From the NCBI RefSeq assembly GCF_903819335.1, contig NZ_CAIJDE010000064.1:75009-139008 (forward strand): a DNA stretch of 64,000 bases, read 5' to 3'. This DNA is from Flavobacterium panici (GTDB lineage: Bacteria > Bacteroidota > Bacteroidia > Flavobacteriales > Flavobacteriaceae). This document shows positions 60,491 through 64,000 of this stretch, in pieces; position 1 is the first letter of the stretch, and every line of letters begins with the position of its first letter. The position numbers and the translations under genes are program-made. Under the pieces are notes generated by a model. It was not told the DNA's origin. It saw only the letters and a program-made list of their open reading frames with translations, and made no database searches.

Positions 60491-61963
60491 TTATCTAGAA
60501 TAATTTGGAGCTTCTTTTGTAATAGTTACGTTATGAGGGTGACTTTCAGTGATTCCGCTTGACGTGATTCTAACAAAACGTCCAGATTCTTGTAAAGTTG
60601 GAATATCTTTTGAACCACAATATCCCATTCCGGCACGAAGACCTCCAATAAACTGAAGCATACTTTCGTTTAATTCACCTTTATAAGGAACACGACCAAC
60701 AATTCCTTCCGGAACTAATTTTTTAACGTCGTCTTCAACATCCTGGAAATAACGATCTTTTGAACCAGTTTGCATTGCTTCAACAGACCCCATTCCTCGG
60801 TATGATTTGAATTTTCTTCCTTCGAAGATAATAGTTTCACCCGGAGATTCTTTTGTTCCTGCTAATAATGAACCTAACATTACACAGTCAGCACCTGCAG
60901 CGATTGCTTTAGGAATATCTCCTGTATAACGAATTCCACCATCAGCAATTACCGGAACTCCAGTTCCTTTAATAGCCGCAGCAACTTCTAAAACTGCTGA
61001 GAACTGAGGGAAACCAACACCTGCAACGATACGTGTCGTACAGATAGAACCAGGACCGATTCCTACTTTTACACCATCAGCACCATTTTCTACTAAATAT
61101 TTAGCAGCTTCCGGCGTTGCAATGTTTCCAACTACTACATCTATTTGAGGGAATTTTGATTTAACTTCTTTCAATACATTTACAACACCTTCAGTATGTC
61201 CGTGTGCTGTATCGATAATAATAGCGTCTACACCGGCAGCAACTAAAGCCTCAGCTCTTAGAACCGCATCTCCGGTAACGCCAATTGCAGCAGCAACTCT
61301 CAAACGACCAAAAGTATCTTTGTTAGCGATTGGTTTTTGAGTCAGTTTTGTAATATCTCTAAACGTAATTAAACCCACTAATTCGTTTTTAGCATTTACA
61401 ACTGGTAATTTTTCGATTTTATGGCCTTGTAAAACTACTTCTGCTTGTTCTAGTGAAGTTCCTTCGGCAACAGTAACTAAGTTTGTACTTGTCATTACCT
61501 CAGCAATTGGTCTTGCTCCGTTTTTTTCGAAACGTAAATCACGGTTTGTAACAATTCCTTTAAGGATTCTGTTTTCGTCAACGATTGGAATACCGCCAAT
61601 TCCGAATTCTCTCATGGCGTTTTTAGCGTCTGCAATAGTTGAATTCATTGGTAATGTTACCGGATCGATAATCATTCCTGCTTCAGCGCGCTTTACTTTT
61701 CTAACCTTCGCAGCTTGCTGCTCGATTGTCATGTTTTTATGTAAAACTCCAATTCCGCCTTCTTGTGCCATAGCGATTGCCATTGCACTTTCGGTCACTG
61801 TATCCATAGCAGCAGATACGATTGGAACGTTTAATGTTATGTTTCTTGAAAATTTTGATTTGATACTCACTTCGCGGGGAAGCACATTCGAGTAGTTAGG
61901 TACTAATAATACATCGTCGTAAGTTAAACCTTCGCCGATAATCTTGGAGTTGTGTGCTATCAT
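60491..61963 (-). CDS. guaB: Inosine-5'-monophosphate dehydrogenase
   Basis: A 490-residue NAD-dependent enzyme converting IMP to XMP, the committed step to GMP. A TIM barrel (1-95 and 210-490) is interrupted by two CBS domains (~97-205). The catalytic loop GPGSICTTRI carries Cys308; the IMP site has GGIRYTGDIPKAIAAGAD; the flap region GVEGRVPYKG-like segment reads GIVGRVPYKG. All are intact and the length is standard. An exact -7 box lies 26-33 bases upstream. Confidence 0.97.
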   Translation of the reverse strand: MIAHNSKIIGEGLTYDDVLLVPNYSNVLPREVSIKSKFSRNITLNVPIVSAAMDTVTESAMAIAMAQEGGIGVLHKNMTIEQQAAKVRKVKRAEAGMIIDPVTLPMNSTIADAKNAMREFGIGGIPIVDENRILKGIVTNRDLRFEKNGARPIAEVMTSTNLVTVAEGTSLEQAEVVLQGHKIEKLPVVNAKNELVGLITFRDITKLTQKPIANKDTFGRLRVAAAIGVTGDAVLRAEALVAAGVDAIIIDTAHGHTEGVVNVLKEVKSKFPQIDVVVGNIATPEAAKYLVENGADGVKVGIGPGSICTTRIVAGVGFPQFSAVLEVAAAIKGTGVPVIADGGIRYTGDIPKAIAAGADCVMLGSLLAGTKESPGETIIFEGRKFKSYRGMGSVEAMQTGSKDRYFQDVEDDVKKLVPEGIVGRVPYKGELNESMLQFIGGLRAGMGYCGSKDIPTLQESGRFVRITSSGITESHPHNVTITKEAPNYSR

Positions 61964-61989
61964 GGTGCAATTTCTAGTTGAATTGCGTG

Positions 61990-61997
61990 CAAATATA
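61990..61997 (-). promoter_or_regulatory. -7 promoter box of guaB
   Basis: The minus strand reads TATATTTG, an exact TAnnTTTG match, about 30 bases before the start codon at 61963. Confidence 0.6.
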
Positions 61998-62079
61998 GTG
62001 AATAAATTGCTAACTTAAATACTAACTTATTCATAAATTTATATTTACAGGAAACATCTTACGATTTAAATTCCAAATT

Positions 62080-62155
62080 TTTAAATTCCAAATTCCAATT
62101 AAAAACAGCGAAATAAAGGTTTCACATTCTAAGAAATTGGAATTTGGAATTTAAA
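62080..62155 (-). repeat. 21-bp perfect inverted repeat of the TTGGAATTTGGAATTT family
   Basis: The arm 62080-62100 (containing AAATTCCAAATTCCAATT) is the exact complement of 62135-62155, separated by 34 bases. Further copies of the motif flank it at 62069-62080 and 62157-62167. It sits after the DUF5723 gene stop and before the guaB promoter, so it probably ends that transcript. Same family as at 13.5-13.7, 16.6 and 49.24 kb. Confidence 0.85.
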
Positions 62156-62166
62156 TAATTGGAATT

Positions 62167-63561
62167 TTATTTTTTATCTTGAAAAATGAAGTTGAAACCA
62201 AATTGAAACGCAAGACTATGGGCTTTTGTAACATCTTTATACTCTAAAACATTATCGAATAAAGCATAAATATTAAATTTTCCGAGAGTTCCAGAAAGTC
62301 CCAAACCAATATTTTTATTCGAATACGGATCGACTGTATAAGTAACTTTCGCATCAAGTTTTTCAAAAATACTGCGTTGATAAAAAGCCGTCAAAGCAGC
62401 ATAAGGTGTTTCGGGCATTGTCATTAAAAACAATTGTGCGCCGACTGCGTTTAAATATCTTCTTTCGCTTTCGACTTTACAATTACACTCTCCATCGTAT
62501 CTTGATTCGCCAAATGAATATTGAATAGAAGAATTAAATTTTACAGGTCGCCAGGTCGTATATTTAGCATAAGATGTATCCCGCGGAATGGCGGCATCAA
62601 ACTCATCAAAAATATTTTCCGGTTCATTTACAGCATCAAAATTTGGATTCACTCCGTCGTATCTGTAAGTTCCTTTATACCTTAAAGTCTCAATATCTTT
62701 AGTATGTTTTATAAAACCAACATCAAGAATACTGGCCGTAAGCTGCAGATTTTCCTTAATATTATAAGTAACACCGGCATCAAATCCCAAACCTAAACTT
62801 CCGTTGAGGAAAGTATTGTGTGCAATATCACTGGGAATACTTCCTTCATATTCATCTTTTGTAAATTTTCCTATGCCTGAAGTTTTAAGTTCTAAATTTG
62901 ATTCGATTATTTGAGTATACAAATTTGTTCCCGTGCCTTGTCCGGTATAAATATATCCTGAGTTTTTGGTTGATGTTGCGTTGGCGCCGCTTGAATAAAT
63001 TTTAAATCGTCCGCCTAAAACCAGTTTTTTATTTATTTTTTTATGAAATCCGACATGAAAAACAGAAAGCACTTCGGCACGTAAATTTAAATCGGCTAAA
63101 TTGAATGATTTTCCAATATGATTTTGATTTCCGTCTACGCCTAAAATGGCGAGATCTTTTGGAAAATACATTAAAAAATCAAATTCCTGATAAGCACCAA
63201 ATGAAATATACGATTGACTGTCCTCGCCTCCTACTCTAAATCCGCCCGAAAATATTTCTAGCTGCTGGTTTACCTGCGTCTTGTCATTTGGGGATGATTT
63301 ATTGATAATATTTCGGACTTTATCATTAAAATCTACTCCATTATCTGCAAATAAATCATACGCAGAAAAACTGCTCGAACCAATATTTGCCGAAACTCCG
63401 GACAGAAGCGGCACGCCAAAATAGTATTTATAGGAAACATCGGCACCGGGATTTACAAGTAATGACTGCGGAATCGAAGTAAAATTGTACAACACTTGTT
63501 TATTTTGAGAATAACAAAAGAGCTGCAGCAGAGGCATCAAAATTAAAAGTGCTTGTCTCAT
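62167..63561 (-). CDS. DUF5723 family outer-membrane-type protein
   Basis: A 464-residue protein with a signal peptide (~18 residues, ending FCYSQ) and strand-rich sequence (LNPGADVSYKYYFGVPLLSGV, YDLFADNGVDFNDKV, NIYALFDNVLEYK). The latter phrases match the DUF5723 family as I recall it, thought to be an outer-membrane beta-barrel of the PorV/FadL-like type. Its start overlaps the stop of the upstream partial gene (ATGA), so the two are translationally coupled. Confidence 0.75.
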   Translation of the reverse strand: MRQALLILMPLLQLFCYSQNKQVLYNFTSIPQSLLVNPGADVSYKYYFGVPLLSGVSANIGSSSFSAYDLFADNGVDFNDKVRNIINKSSPNDKTQVNQQLEIFSGGFRVGGEDSQSYISFGAYQEFDFLMYFPKDLAILGVDGNQNHIGKSFNLADLNLRAEVLSVFHVGFHKKINKKLVLGGRFKIYSSGANATSTKNSGYIYTGQGTGTNLYTQIIESNLELKTSGIGKFTKDEYEGSIPSDIAHNTFLNGSLGLGFDAGVTYNIKENLQLTASILDVGFIKHTKDIETLRYKGTYRYDGVNPNFDAVNEPENIFDEFDAAIPRDTSYAKYTTWRPVKFNSSIQYSFGESRYDGECNCKVESERRYLNAVGAQLFLMTMPETPYAALTAFYQRSIFEKLDAKVTYTVDPYSNKNIGLGLSGTLGKFNIYALFDNVLEYKDVTKAHSLAFQFGFNFIFQDKK

Positions 63562-64000
63562 TTTATTTTCATATAAACGGTTGCACCTGATTTGAATTTT
63601 AAATTACCTGTAATATCTCCCGATCCAGATCCTGTTACGGTTGTTACTATAAAACCAATTTTCATGGTCTTTTTTAATAAATTTAACCGTTCTCCTTCAA
63701 AAACTTCTGTTGGATATTTTATGATATTAGAGCCACCTGTGTAAGTTGGAACAGCTAAATCAATAGTTTCTAATACCTGATTATTGACATCTATAAACTG
63801 TAATTCAATTTCAAAAGCTCTGTTTATCGTATTTTCGATTTCGAAATTAAGTTCGGCTTTTGCTAAATTATCTGTTAAAAATTTCTTTTTAAAAATATCA
63901 AAATCTTCAACATCAGGCGGTATTTGCTGTCCCTGTCCATTATCTTCAATTTGGTCAGCAGAGACATCAAAGTAAGCGAGATTTGCTACAAAAACAGGTT
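63558..64000 (-). CDS. Uncharacterised protein, 5' part outside window
   Basis: The frame is open from the window edge to a TGA at 63558-63560, giving about 147 C-terminal residues. It includes FVANLAYFDVSADQIEDNG, the stretch AELNFEIENTINRAFEIELQ and the end GNLKFKSGATVYMKIK. The beta-rich pattern suggests an Ig-like or other sandwich domain. No family recognised. It overlaps the DUF5723 start by 4 bases and is probably cotranscribed with it. Confidence 0.75.
   Translation of the reverse strand, partial: PVFVANLAYFDVSADQIEDNGQGQQIPPDVEDFDIFKKKFLTDNLAKAELNFEIENTINRAFEIELQFIDVNNQVLETIDLAVPTYTGGSNIIKYPTEVFEGERLNLLKKTMKIGFIVTTVTGSGSGDITGNLKFKSGATVYMKIK

Overview
The window is an AT-rich chromosomal segment from a member of the Flavobacteriaceae, most likely Flavobacterium. 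The evidence is a fused SecDF, a 646-residue GyrB, a Fur-like gene directly before purA, a DUF5723 outer-membrane-type protein, many 'AQ/SQ'-ending signal peptides, several exact Bacteroidetes -7 boxes (TAnnTTTG), and intergenic repeats of a flavobacterial type. No rRNA, tRNA, CRISPR array, prophage or intact insertion sequence was seen. Both ends cut through genes: a PDZ aspartyl protease on the left and an uncharacterised protein on the right.

Layout. 1-6.4 kb: aspartyl protease (-), then aminotransferase, folE, cysS, yidD and lgt (+). 6.4-27.6 kb is almost all minus strand: a PagL-like barrel, secDF, mdh, gyrB, an M16 peptidase, two asparagine synthetase paralogs, a GreA/B-like protein, a plugless TonB-receptor-like barrel, a PhzF protein and a large TPR protein. 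ftsE (+) follows at 27.9 kb. 28.6-38.5 kb is a surface-glycan locus on mixed strands: methyltransferase, four glycosyltransferases, an FdtA/QdtA-like sugar ketoisomerase, a left-handed beta-helix acyltransferase, a Wzx flippase, a DegT sugar aminotransferase and a GNAT/Fem-like transferase. 38.7-41.0 kb holds a TRIC channel, a secreted unknown and an RDD protein. 41.1-46.6 kb is the SpoIIM-DUF4129-DUF4350-MoxR-DUF58 operon. 46.7-60 kb (+) carries a phosphodiesterase-type hydrolase, an RNA 2'-O-methyltransferase, a Rel/Spo (p)ppGpp enzyme, a Fur-like regulator, purA, a Nudix hydrolase, an S41 peptidase, two unknown genes, an L,D-transpeptidase and a secreted unknown. 60.1-64 kb (-) has an unknown gene, guaB and a DUF5723 pair.

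How they work together. Most genes are housekeeping: nucleotide and pterin metabolism (guaB, purA, folE), translation (cysS, TrmH-type methylase), envelope biogenesis (lgt, yidD, secDF, L,D-transpeptidase), stringent response and replication topology. The accessory content is the glycan locus, where a dTDP-3-amino-3,6-dideoxyhexose route can be inferred from the FdtA-type isomerase plus DegT aminotransferase; rmlA/rmlB would lie elsewhere.

Most notable: (i) a tandem AsnB paralog in which three glutaminase-site residues, including the nucleophilic Cys, are replaced while the synthetase loop is intact; (ii) a DegT aminotransferase whose reading frame carries a copy of a composite intergenic repeat that also sits at 49.24-49.29 kb; (iii) a 774-bp non-coding block at 20.3-21.0 kb built from nested perfect inverted repeats, resembling REP/BIME elements; (iv) several families of imperfect inverted repeats placed at gene ends, probably acting as terminators. 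No wholly new multi-gene system could be demonstrated from the sequence alone.
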